A stretch of 50,154 nucleotides of DNA from JBBSIN01 sp038232055. Its GTDB lineage: Bacteria > Actinomycetota > Actinomycetes > JADGOV01. The DNA is taken from NCBI GenBank assembly GCA_038232055.1, contig JBBSIN010000008.1, forward strand, positions 1 to 50,154. Direction: 5' to 3'. Below the pieces are notes generated by a model. It did no database searches. It saw only the letters and a list, made by a program, of their open reading frames with translations, and had not been told where the DNA came from. Within the stretch, counting starts at the first letter, position 1; each line of letters begins with the position of its first letter. The position numbers and the translations under genes are program-made. Of this stretch, positions 10,869 to 17,794 are shown piece by piece.

Positions 10869-11150
10869 ATGCCACGAAGCCTGAAGAAGGGCCCCTTCGT
10901 CGACGACCACCTGCAGAAGAAGGTGGACGTGCAGAACGACAGGGGCACGAAGAACGTCATCAAGACGTGGTCCCGGCGTTCCATGATCGTTCCGTCGATG
11001 CTCGGCCACACGATCGCCGTCCACGACGGCCGCAAGCACGTGCCGGTCTTCGTCACCGAGGCGATGGTCGGCCACAAGCTCGGCGAGTTCGCGCCGACCC
11101 GGACGTTCCGCGGTCACGTGCGGGACGAGCGGAGGTCGCGTCGTGGTTAG
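10869..11150 (+). CDS. rpsS: 30S ribosomal protein S19
   Basis: A 93-residue S19 starting MPRSLKKGPFVDDHL, with GGGGAGAGACAG immediately before the ATG at 10869. The same frame is open from 10587, but that part is an out-of-frame reading of rplB. S19 forms part of the 30S head and the intersubunit bridge. Its 3' end overlaps rplV by 8 nt. Confidence 0.98.
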   Translation: MPRSLKKGPFVDDHLQKKVDVQNDRGTKNVIKTWSRRSMIVPSMLGHTIAVHDGRKHVPVFVTEAMVGHKLGEFAPTRTFRGHVRDERRSRRG

Positions 11151-11541
11151 CCGTCTCGCGGACGACTTCGTCGGCGCCCAGGCAACCGCTCGCTACGTGC
11201 GGATCTCGCCGCGCAAGGTACGCCGCGTCGTCGACCTCATCCGGGGGCTGCCCGCAGAGCAGGCGGTCGCCACCCTGCACCTCGCCCCGCAGGCGGCGAG
11301 CGAGCCGGTCGGCAAGGTCTTGGCCAGCGCGATGGCCAACGCCGAGCACAACGTGCAGCTCGACCGTGAGCTGCTGTACGTCTCCGCGGCCTACGTCGAC
11401 GAGGGACCGACCATGAAACGCTTCCGGCCCCGCGCGCAGGGCCGGGCATACCGAATCCGCAAGCGCACCAGTCACATCACGGTCGTCGTCGAGGCCCGAC
11501 CGGGCCTCGATCGTCCGGCCACCTCGAGGAGGGCTCGCTAA
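11143..11541 (+). CDS. rplV: 50S ribosomal protein L22
   Basis: A 132-residue L22 with a GTG start inside the end of rpsS and a GGAGG site upstream. The extended hairpin that lines the exit tunnel (MKRFRPRAQGRAYRIRKRTSH) is present without insertions or deletions, so no macrolide-resistance change of that kind is visible. The stop codon abuts the GTG of rpsC. Confidence 0.98.
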   Translation: MVSRLADDFVGAQATARYVRISPRKVRRVVDLIRGLPAEQAVATLHLAPQAASEPVGKVLASAMANAEHNVQLDRELLYVSAAYVDEGPTMKRFRPRAQGRAYRIRKRTSHITVVVEARPGLDRPATSRRAR

Positions 11542-12462
11542 GTGGGCCAGAAGGTCAACCCGCACGGCTTCCGGCTCGGCATCACCACCGAGTGGAAGTC
11601 CCGTTGGTACGCCGACAAGCTCTACAAGGACTACGTCAAGGAAGACGTCGCCATCCGGCGGATGATGAGCAAGGGCATGGAACGTGCCGGCATCAGCCGC
11701 GTCGACATCGAACGAACCCGGGACCGGGTGCGCGTCGATATCCACACCGCACGCCCGGGAATCGTCATCGGGCGAAAGGGCGCGGAGGCCGACCGGATCC
11801 GAGGCGACCTCGAGAAGCTCACCAGCAAGCAGGTGCAGCTGAACATCCTCGAGGTCAAGAACCCCGAGATCGACGCTCAGCTGGTCGCCCAGGGGGTGGC
11901 CGAGCAGCTCTCGAGCCGGGTCAGCTTCCGCCGTGCGATGCGCAAGGCAATGCAGTCCGCGATGAAGGGCGGCGCGAAGGGCATCCGGGTGCAGTGCTCG
12001 GGTCGCCTTGGCGGCGCAGAGATGAGCCGCTCCGAGTTCTACCGCGAGGGGCGGGTGCCGCTGCACACCCTTCGCGCCAACATCGACTACGGCATGTACG
12101 AGGCTCGGACCACGTTCGGCCGTATCGGCGTCAAGGTGTGGATCTACAAGGGCGACGTCGTCCAGAGCCTCGCCGAGCGCGAGGCGGCCCAGGCGCTGCG
12201 ACCCGGCCGGGCCAGACCGTCGTCGCGGCCGGGCCGCCGGGATCGGCCGGCCGACCGCGGCGGGGCTACCCGTCCCGGTGTGGCGGCCGAGGGTACGACG
12301 ACCAGCGTGCCCGACGCGCCCCCGGCGCCCGTGACGGCGAGTGGCGGCACGGTCGAGCCGAACGCGTTCGAGACCGGCGCGCAGGCGCACGAGTCGGCGG
12401 CCGCGATGGCAGCCCGGGACGCCCAGCGGGCCGCGGGCGATACGCCAGGACAGGAGGCCTGA
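11542..12462 (+). CDS. rpsC: 30S ribosomal protein S3 with a long C-terminal tail
   Basis: A 306-residue S3. Residues 1-210 are canonical, with the KH motif GIVIGRKGAEADRIRGDL and the C-terminal domain through VWIYKGDVV. The remaining 90 or so residues (RPGRARPSSRPGRRDRP and then Ala/Pro/Glu-rich sequence) form a basic-then-acidic disordered tail; actinobacterial S3 often has a tail, but this one is long. It starts with GTG directly after the rplV stop codon. S3 lines the mRNA entry channel. Confidence 0.97.
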   Translation: MGQKVNPHGFRLGITTEWKSRWYADKLYKDYVKEDVAIRRMMSKGMERAGISRVDIERTRDRVRVDIHTARPGIVIGRKGAEADRIRGDLEKLTSKQVQLNILEVKNPEIDAQLVAQGVAEQLSSRVSFRRAMRKAMQSAMKGGAKGIRVQCSGRLGGAEMSRSEFYREGRVPLHTLRANIDYGMYEARTTFGRIGVKVWIYKGDVVQSLAEREAAQALRPGRARPSSRPGRRDRPADRGGATRPGVAAEGTTTSVPDAPPAPVTASGGTVEPNAFETGAQAHESAAAMAARDAQRAAGDTPGQEA

Positions 12463-12464
12463 CC

Positions 12465-12884
12465 ATGCTCATTCCGCGCAGGGTCAAGCATCGTAAGCAG
12501 CATCACCCCAACCGCTCCGGCATGGCCAAGGGGGGCACCCGGGTGACGTTCGGCGAGTTCGGCATTCAGGCGCTCGAGTCGGCGTACGTCACGAACCGCC
12601 AGATCGAGTCGGCCCGGATCGCGATGACCCGCCACATCCGTCGTGGTGGCAAGGTCTGGATCAACATCTACCCCGACCGGCCCCTCACCAAGAAGCCAGC
12701 CGAGACCCGGATGGGCTCCGGCAAGGGCTCGCCGGAGTGGTGGATCGCCAACATCAAGCCAGGGCGCGTGATGTTCGAGCTCTCCGGCGTACCGGAGACG
12801 ATTGCCCAGGAGGCGATGCGCCGTGCCATGCACAAGCTGCCGATGAAGTGCCGGTTCGTCCGCCGCGAAGTGGGTGAGGCGTGA
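12465..12884 (+). CDS. rplP: 50S ribosomal protein L16
   Basis: A 139-residue L16 starting MLIPRRVKHRKQHHP, two nucleotides after the rpsC stop, with CAGGAGG upstream. The conserved core PDRPLTKKPAETRMGSGKG contacts the tRNA elbow. An apparent longer reading frame upstream is a shadow of rpsC. The stop codon overlaps the ATG of rpmC (TGATG). Confidence 0.98.
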   Translation: MLIPRRVKHRKQHHPNRSGMAKGGTRVTFGEFGIQALESAYVTNRQIESARIAMTRHIRRGGKVWINIYPDRPLTKKPAETRMGSGKGSPEWWIANIKPGRVMFELSGVPETIAQEAMRRAMHKLPMKCRFVRREVGEA

Positions 12885-13141
12885 TGGCTGCCCCCAACGC
12901 CACCGACTCGACGAAGTTGGCCGAGGAGTTGCGCGGACTCGCCGAGGACGAGCTCGTCACCCGCCTGCGGGAGGCGAAGGAGGAGCTGTTCAACCTTCGC
13001 TTCCAGTCGGCGACGGGTCAGCTCGACAACAACCGCCGGCTTCGGGTGGTACGCCGCGACATCGCCCGGATCTACACGATTCTGCGCGAGCGCGAGCTCG
13101 GCATCTACCCGGCGCCGGCCATGGACGGGAGCAACTCATGA
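12884..13141 (+). CDS. rpmC: 50S ribosomal protein L29
   Basis: An 85-residue L29, longer than the 63 of E. coli. The helical core (LREAKEELFNLRFQSATGQLDNNRRLRVVRRDIARIYT in overlapping part) is clear, with short extensions at both ends. I chose the ATG in TGATG; a GTG three bases earlier is also in frame. L29 sits next to L23 at the exit tunnel. It overlaps rpsQ by ATGA. Confidence 0.95.
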   Translation: MAAPNATDSTKLAEELRGLAEDELVTRLREAKEELFNLRFQSATGQLDNNRRLRVVRRDIARIYTILRERELGIYPAPAMDGSNS

Positions 13142-13440
13142 GCGACACGACGAGCGAGACCGCGACGAAAACGACGAGCGCATCGGGCGCCGGGCGTGGC
13201 TTCCGCAAGACGCGAGAGGGCCTGGTCGTCAGCGACAAGATGGAGAAGACCGTCGTCGTGGAGGTCGAGGACCGCATCCAGCACGCCCTTTACGGCAAGA
13301 CGATCCGCCGCACCAACAAGCTCAAGGCCCATGACGAATCAGGGGCGGGTGTCGGCGACCGGGTCCTGCTGATGGAGACCCGGCCACTGTCGAGAACGAA
13401 GCGGTGGCGGGTCGTCGAGATCCTCGAGAAGGCCAAGTAG
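13138..13440 (+). CDS. rpsQ: 30S ribosomal protein S17
   Basis: A 100-residue S17. The OB-fold core begins at GFRKTREGLVVSDKMEKTV. About 20 Thr/Ser-rich residues precede it. The ATG at 13138 overlaps the rpmC stop (ATGA), and GGACGGGAG lies upstream. The longer frame upstream is an out-of-frame shadow of rplP and rpmC. It is a primary 16S rRNA-binding protein. Confidence 0.97.
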   Translation: MSDTTSETATKTTSASGAGRGFRKTREGLVVSDKMEKTVVVEVEDRIQHALYGKTIRRTNKLKAHDESGAGVGDRVLLMETRPLSRTKRWRVVEILEKAK

Positions 13441-13485
13441 ACGGCTCGTACGAGCAGTCGGCGTACGACGAAATCGGAGTAGACA

Positions 13486-13854
13486 GTGATTCAGCAGGAG
13501 TCGCGACTCAGGGTCGCCGACAACACGGGTGCCAAGGAGTTGCTGTGCATCCGCGTGCTCGGCGGCTCCGGGCGGCGCTACGCCGGCATCGGTGACGTCA
13601 TCGTGGGCACGGTCAAAGACGCCCTGCCGGGCGCCGGTGTCAAGAAGGGCGATGTGGTCAAGGCGGTCGTCGTACGTACCGTCAAGGAGCGACGCCGTCC
13701 CGACGGTTCCTACATCAAGTTCGACGAGAACGCTGCGGTCCTCATCCGGGACGGCGGCGACCCGCGCGGCACCCGCATCTTCGGTCCGGTCGGGCGGGAG
13801 CTGCGGGAGAAGCGGTTCATGAAAATCATTTCGCTGGCGCCGGAGGTGCTGTAG
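13486..13854 (+). CDS. rplN: 50S ribosomal protein L14
   Basis: A 122-residue L14 of exactly the usual length, with a GTG start (MIQQESRLRVADNTGAKE). It contacts 16S rRNA in an intersubunit bridge and is the landing site of the silencing factor RsfS. The 45-nt gap after rpsQ contains no obvious signal. Confidence 0.98.
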   Translation: MIQQESRLRVADNTGAKELLCIRVLGGSGRRYAGIGDVIVGTVKDALPGAGVKKGDVVKAVVVRTVKERRRPDGSYIKFDENAAVLIRDGGDPRGTRIFGPVGRELREKRFMKIISLAPEVL

Positions 13855-13858
13855 AGCC

Positions 13859-14218
13859 ATGACGAGTTCCAAGCCGGCCAGCAGATCGGCCACCAAGAGC
13901 CTGACCGTCAAGAAGGGCGACACCGTCCAGGTCATCACCGGCAAGGACCGGGGCGCCAAGGGGCGCGTCATCGCGGCGTACCCGAAGCTCGACAAGGTCC
14001 TCGTCGAGGGCGTGAACCGGATCAAGAAGCACACCAAGGTCACGACCACGACGCGCGGCGCGCAGACCGGCGGCATCGTGACCCAGGAGGCGCCAGTCGT
14101 GCGCAGCAACGTCATGGTCGTGTGCCCGCACTGCAACAAGGCGACCCGCGTGGCGCACCGGCGCGACGCCGAGGGCGCCAACGTCCGCGTGTGCAAGCGC
14201 TGTGGAGGCGAGCTGTGA
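13859..14218 (+). CDS. rplX: 50S ribosomal protein L24 with zinc-ribbon cysteines
   Basis: A 119-residue L24. A KOW motif is seen at KKGDTVQVITGKDRGAKGRV. The C-terminal half holds CPHC and CKRC, four cysteines arranged like a zinc ribbon. That form is common in some phyla but absent from Streptomyces L24 as I recall it. A 14-residue Ser/Lys N-terminal extension precedes the KOW domain. It initiates 50S assembly. The stop overlaps the rplE GTG. Confidence 0.97.
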   Translation: MTSSKPASRSATKSLTVKKGDTVQVITGKDRGAKGRVIAAYPKLDKVLVEGVNRIKKHTKVTTTTRGAQTGGIVTQEAPVVRSNVMVVCPHCNKATRVAHRRDAEGANVRVCKRCGGEL

Positions 14219-14790
14219 CGACGACGACGGCTCCTGCGGAGCGCACGGTGCCGCGGCTCAAGCAGCGATACCGCGCCGAGATCGTCGGGCGGCTCCGTGA
14301 GCAGTTCGACTACGACAACGTCATGCGCGTTCCCGGGCTTACCAAGATCGCGGTCAACATGGGCGTTGGCGACGCCGCGCGTGATGCGAAGCTGATCGAC
14401 GGCGCCCTGCGCGACCTGACCGTCATCACCGGCCAGAAGCCGGCGGTGGCGCGGGCGAAGACGTCGATCGCACAGTTCAAGCTCCGCGAGGGCATGCCGA
14501 TCGGGGCGCACGTCACGTTGCGCGGTGACCGGATGTGGGAGTTCCTCGACCGGCTCCTGTCGATCGCGCTGCCCCGCATCCGTGACTTTCGCGGGCTCTC
14601 GCCGCGGCAGTTCGACGGACACGGCAACTACACCTTCGGTCTCACCGAGCAGTCGATGTTCCACGAGATCAACCCCGATACGACCGACCGAGTGCGTGGC
14701 ATGGACGTCACCGTCGTGACGACGGCTCGTAACGACGACGAGGGTCGCGCACTCCTGCGCCTCCTCGGCTTCCCCTTCAAGGAGTCCTGA
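14215..14790 (+). CDS. rplE: 50S ribosomal protein L5
   Basis: A 191-residue L5 starting at GTG 14215 (GTGA overlap with rplX), with GGAGGCGAG upstream. The conserved core runs from RLKQRYRAEIVGRLREQF to GFPFKES. It binds 5S rRNA and contacts P-site tRNA. The upstream extension of the frame is a shadow of rplX. Confidence 0.98.
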   Translation: MTTTTAPAERTVPRLKQRYRAEIVGRLREQFDYDNVMRVPGLTKIAVNMGVGDAARDAKLIDGALRDLTVITGQKPAVARAKTSIAQFKLREGMPIGAHVTLRGDRMWEFLDRLLSIALPRIRDFRGLSPRQFDGHGNYTFGLTEQSMFHEINPDTTDRVRGMDVTVVTTARNDDEGRALLRLLGFPFKES

Positions 14791-14794
14791 ACGA

Positions 14795-14980
14795 ATGGCT
14801 AAGACCGGGCTGGTTGTCAAGGCGTCCCGCAAACCGAAATTCAGGGTCCGCGCATACAATCGCTGCCAGCGCTGCGGTCGTCCGCGCGCCGTCTACCGGG
14901 CGTTCGGCCTATGCCGGCTGTGCGTGCGCCAGATGGCACATGCCGGGGAGTTGCCCGGCATCACGAAGAGCTCCTGGTAG
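14795..14980 (+). CDS. rpsZ: 30S ribosomal protein S14, zinc-binding type
   Basis: A 61-residue S14 of the short, zinc-binding type. The four cysteines lie in CQRCGRPRAVY and FGLCRLC, and the protein ends in GITKSSW. Actinobacteria often carry a second, zinc-free S14 for zinc limitation; none is visible here. The 72-nt gap after it holds two adjacent hairpins (14990-15022). Confidence 0.98.
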   Translation: MAKTGLVVKASRKPKFRVRAYNRCQRCGRPRAVYRAFGLCRLCVRQMAHAGELPGITKSSW

Positions 14981-14989
14981 ATCCACATC

Positions 14990-15022
14990 CCTGCTTCGCC
15001 GCAGGCCCGTCGACCCGACGGG
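14990..15022 (+). promoter_or_regulatory. Two abutting hairpins between rpsZ and rpsH
   Basis: CCTGC/GCAGG (14990-14994 with 15001-15005) is followed immediately by CCCGTCG/CGACGGG (15006-15012 with 15016-15022, 3-nt loop). The second stem is a perfect 7 bp. Neither has a U tract. A role in mRNA processing, partial termination or ribosomal-protein feedback is possible but unproven. Confidence 0.4.
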
Positions 15023-15052
15023 AACCGCGGTGGGAAAGGCCACCGGCCGCCC

Positions 15053-15460
15053 ATGACCATGACAGACCCGATCGCAGACATGCTGACCCGGGTGCGAAAC
15101 GCCAACCGTGCCTACCACGACACGGTCGTCATGCCGTACTCGAAGATCAAGACCCACATCGCGGAGATCCTCCAGCAGGAGGGCTACATCTCCGGCTGGC
15201 AGGTCAAGGAGCCGGAAGAGGGCGCCGTCGGCAAGGCGCTCGTCATCGATCTCAAGTACGGGCCGAACCGCGAGCGCACGATCGCCGGCGTACGCCGGAT
15301 CTCCAAGCCCGGGCTGCGGGTCTATGCGAAGGCGGGCGGGTTGCCTCGGGTGCTCGGCGGGCTCGGCGTCGCCATCATCTCGACATCGACGGGTCTGCTC
15401 ACCGACCGGCAGTGCCAGAAGCGTGGCGTGGGCGGGGAAGTCCTCGCCTACGTCTGGTGA
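15053..15460 (+). CDS. rpsH: 30S ribosomal protein S8
   Basis: A 135-residue S8 starting MTMTDPIADMLTRVRNAN, the usual actinobacterial N-terminus; a second ATG two codons later is possible. GGGAAAGG lies upstream. The C-terminus (CQKRGVGGEVLAYVW) is canonical. S8 binds 16S helix 21, and in E. coli it also represses its own operon. It follows the paired hairpins in the 72-nt gap. Confidence 0.98.
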   Translation: MTMTDPIADMLTRVRNANRAYHDTVVMPYSKIKTHIAEILQQEGYISGWQVKEPEEGAVGKALVIDLKYGPNRERTIAGVRRISKPGLRVYAKAGGLPRVLGGLGVAIISTSTGLLTDRQCQKRGVGGEVLAYVW

Positions 15461-15472
15461 GAGGGAGCTGAC

Positions 15473-16012
15473 ATGTCGCGCATCGGCAAGATGCCCATCC
15501 CCGTACCGACCGGAGTCGACGTTGCCATCGCCGACCGGACCGTGACGGTCACGGGGCCCAGAGGCACGCTCAGCCACACGGTCGCGGCGCCGATCACGGT
15601 GTCCCGCGACGGCGATGGAACGCTGCTCGTGCAGCGGCCCGACGACGAGAACCGCTCGCGGGCGCTGCACGGTCTGTCCCGGACGCTCGTGGCCAATATG
15701 GTCACCGGCGTGACGACCGGCTACGCCAAGAACATGGAGATCGTCGGCACTGGCTATCGGGTGGTGGCGCGGGGCAGCGACCTCGAGTTCGCACTCGGGT
15801 TCTCACACCCCGTCGTCGTGGCCGCCCCGGAGGGCATCGCTTTCGAGGTCCAGGCGCCAACCCGGTTCGTCGTGTCCGGGATCGACAAGCAGCTGGTCGG
15901 CGAGGTAGCGGCCAACATCCGGAAGATCCGCAAGCCGGAGCCGTACAAGGGCAAGGGCGTGCGCTACCAAGGTGAGGCCGTTCGGCGCAAGGTCGGAAAG
16001 GCTGGGAAGTGA
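15473..16012 (+). CDS. rplF: 50S ribosomal protein L6
   Basis: A 179-residue L6 of standard length starting MSRIGKMPIPVP, with GAGAGGGAG before the ATG. The C-terminal RNA-binding motif KPEPYKGKGVRYQGE is intact. It lies near the sarcin-ricin loop and the factor-binding site. It overlaps the GTG of rplR. Confidence 0.98.
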   Translation: MSRIGKMPIPVPTGVDVAIADRTVTVTGPRGTLSHTVAAPITVSRDGDGTLLVQRPDDENRSRALHGLSRTLVANMVTGVTTGYAKNMEIVGTGYRVVARGSDLEFALGFSHPVVVAAPEGIAFEVQAPTRFVVSGIDKQLVGEVAANIRKIRKPEPYKGKGVRYQGEAVRRKVGKAGK

Positions 16013-16416
16013 GCATGGCTGGATACCAGGCCGCACCCAATGCGGCATCGACCAAGGACCCCGCGGCGCGACGTCGCCTGCACCGGGCCCGCCGACACTT
16101 CCGGGTGCGCAAGAAGGTGTCGGGTACGCCGATGCGCCCGCGCCTGGTGGTCTTCCGCTCGGCCCGGCACATCTACGCCCAGGTCGTCGACGACCTGGCG
16201 GGCCGGACACTCGCCTCGGCCTCCACCCTCGACGAGACGCTGCGCGGATCTGCTGGGGACAAGAAGGCGAGGGCCAAGGCGGTCGGCTCGCTCGTCGCGG
16301 AGCGAGCGAAGGCGGCGGGCGTCGCCGCCGTCGTCTTCGACCGCGGCGGCAACCGTTACCACGGCCGGGTGGCCGCGCTCGCCGACGGCGCCCGCGAGGG
16401 CGGACTGGACTTGTGA
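16009..16416 (+). CDS. rplR: 50S ribosomal protein L18
   Basis: A 135-residue L18 that binds 5S rRNA. The core (RRHFRVRKKVSGT, RPRLVVFRSARHIYAQVVDD, ASTLDETLRG, VAAVVFDRGGNRYHGRVAALADGAREGGL) is complete. I placed the start at GTG 16009 in the GTGA overlap with rplF; ATG 16015 is an equally possible start two codons later. Its stop codon lies in a 9-bp tandem duplication. Confidence 0.96.
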   Translation: MSMAGYQAAPNAASTKDPAARRRLHRARRHFRVRKKVSGTPMRPRLVVFRSARHIYAQVVDDLAGRTLASASTLDETLRGSAGDKKARAKAVGSLVAERAKAAGVAAVVFDRGGNRYHGRVAALADGAREGGLDL

Positions 16417-16426
16417 GACTTGTGAG
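16409..16426 (+). repeat. 9-bp tandem duplication at the rplR stop codon
   Basis: ACTTGTGAG occurs twice in a row (16409-16417 and 16418-16426). The first copy contains the rplR stop codon. It looks like a recent slippage event in the short gap before rpsE. Confidence 0.8.
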
Positions 16427-16444
16427 AACTGGAAGGAGCTTCTG

Positions 16445-17044
16445 ATGGCAGGACCGCAGCGTCGCGGCGCCGGAGCCGGCGAACGGCGGGACCGCCGTGA
16501 TGGCCGAGGTGCCGGCGCAGGCGAGAAGGTGGCGTACCTCGAGCGCGTCGTCGCGATCAACCGAGTGGCGAAGGTCGTCAAGGGTGGCCGGCGCTTCAGC
16601 TTCACCGCCCTTGTCGTCGTCGGTGACGGCGACGGCCAGGTCGGTGTCGGCTACGGCAAGGCGAAGGAGGTGCCGGCCGCGATCGCCAAGGGGGTCGAGG
16701 AGGCCAAGAAGCACTTCTTCAAGGTGCCGCGGATCGGGGCCACCATCCCGCATCCGGTGCTCGGCGAGGAGGCGGCCGGCGTCGTCATGCTCAAGCCGGC
16801 GTCGCCGGGCACCGGCGTCATCGCCGGTGGGCCGGTGCGCGCCGTACTCGAGTGTGCGGGCATCCATGACGTGCTGTCGAAGTCGCTCGGCTCGTCCAAC
16901 CCGATCAACATCGTCCATGCGACCGTCGGTGCGCTGAAGGCGCTGGTGCGCCCCGAGGAGGTCGCGGCCCGCCGTGGCCTGCCGATCGAGGACGTGGCCC
17001 CCGCGGCCATGCTGAGGGCGCGAGCCGCCGGGGCGGGGGTGTGA
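16445..17044 (+). CDS. rpsE: 30S ribosomal protein S5
   Basis: A 199-residue S5 with an AAGGAG site before the ATG. The loop KVVKGGRRFSFTALVVVGD, where spectinomycin-resistance changes occur, has the ordinary sequence. The first 25 residues are an Arg/Gly-rich extension (RRGAGAGERRDRRDGRG). Upstream extension of the frame is a shadow of rplR. The stop codon overlaps the GTG of a possible early rpmD start. Confidence 0.98.
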   Translation: MAGPQRRGAGAGERRDRRDGRGAGAGEKVAYLERVVAINRVAKVVKGGRRFSFTALVVVGDGDGQVGVGYGKAKEVPAAIAKGVEEAKKHFFKVPRIGATIPHPVLGEEAAGVVMLKPASPGTGVIAGGPVRAVLECAGIHDVLSKSLGSSNPINIVHATVGALKALVRPEEVAARRGLPIEDVAPAAMLRARAAGAGV

Positions 17045-17046
17045 CC

Positions 17047-17235
17047 ATGACCCAGATCAAGGTCACGCAGACCAGGTCCGGGATAGGTGGCACCGACCGC
17101 CAGCGGGCTACGCTGCGCACCCTCGGGCTTAAACGGATCCGCGACGTCGCCGTCCAGGAGGACCGCCCGGAAATCCGCGGGATGGTCGCGGCCGTGGCCC
17201 ACCTGGTCACCGTCGAGGAGGTAACGGAACCATGA
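17047..17235 (+). CDS. rpmD: 50S ribosomal protein L30
   Basis: A 62-residue L30 (MTQIKVTQTRSGIGG ... VAHLVTVEEV). I chose ATG 17047 because it aligns with the usual L30 N-terminus. A GTG at 17041, overlapping the rpsE stop as GTGA, would add two residues and cannot be excluded. Its 3' end overlaps rplO by 4 nt, with a GAGGAGGTAACGG site for rplO inside it. Confidence 0.96.
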   Translation: MTQIKVTQTRSGIGGTDRQRATLRTLGLKRIRDVAVQEDRPEIRGMVAAVAHLVTVEEVTEP

Positions 17236-17672
17236 CGCTCAAGCCGCATCACCTGCGCCCGGCGCCGGGGGCTCGGACGGCGAAGACCCGCGTGGGCCGC
17301 GGCGAGGCGTCCAAAGGCAAGTCCGCTGGTCGCGGCACGAAGGGCACCGGCGCGCGAAAGAACGTACCGGCGAGTTTCGAGGGCGGCCAGATGCCGCTGC
17401 ACATGCGCCTGCCCAAGCTGAAGGGGTTTCGCAACCGGTTCCGGGTCGAGTACCAGGTCGTCAACCTCGACCGGTTGGGCCAGCTCTTCCCGGATGGCGG
17501 CCCGATCGGCCCGGACGAGTTGGCCGCCGCGGGCGCGGTACGGCCCGGTCGGCCGGTGAAGGTCCTGGGCAGCGGAGACCTCGATGTCGCTCTCCAGGTG
17601 AGCGCTCACGCGTTCTCGACGAGCGCCAAGGACAAGATCGCCACGGCCGGCGGGTCGGCCACCGAGCTGTAG
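17232..17672 (+). CDS. rplO: 50S ribosomal protein L15
   Basis: A 146-residue L15. The Gly/Arg/Lys-rich N-terminal half (KTRVGRGEASKGKSAGRGTKGTGAR in part) and the core FEGGQMPLHMRLPKLKGF are standard. It overlaps rpmD by ATGA. It is the last ribosomal gene before secY and is followed by a hairpin. Confidence 0.98.
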   Translation: MTLKPHHLRPAPGARTAKTRVGRGEASKGKSAGRGTKGTGARKNVPASFEGGQMPLHMRLPKLKGFRNRFRVEYQVVNLDRLGQLFPDGGPIGPDELAAAGAVRPGRPVKVLGSGDLDVALQVSAHAFSTSAKDKIATAGGSATEL

Positions 17673-17700
17673 TCGACTCGCCCTCGCCGGCCGGGCGGAC

Positions 17701-17709
17701 TGTTAGAGT
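17701..17709 (+). promoter_or_regulatory. Possible extended -10 promoter ahead of secY
   Basis: TGTTAGAGT has the form of an extended -10 element (TGn-TAnnnT). No matching -35 hexamer is seen 16-18 bp upstream. A promoter between rplO and secY is known in some actinobacteria. Confidence 0.3.
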
Positions 17710-17715
17710 CCTATT

Positions 17716-17756
17716 CGGCGGCAGCGCCTGCACCATCCGGATCGACGCTGCTGCCG
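17716..17756 (+). terminator. Hairpin in the rplO-secY gap
   Basis: An 11-bp stem with one G-U pair (17716-17726 with 17746-17756) closes a 19-nt loop. It could terminate part of the spc transcript or form the 5' structure of a secY mRNA begun at the -10-like element just upstream. Confidence 0.45.
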
Positions 17757-17794
17757 ACCCTTGCTGAGACGTTCGCATCACGCAGGAGGACTAC

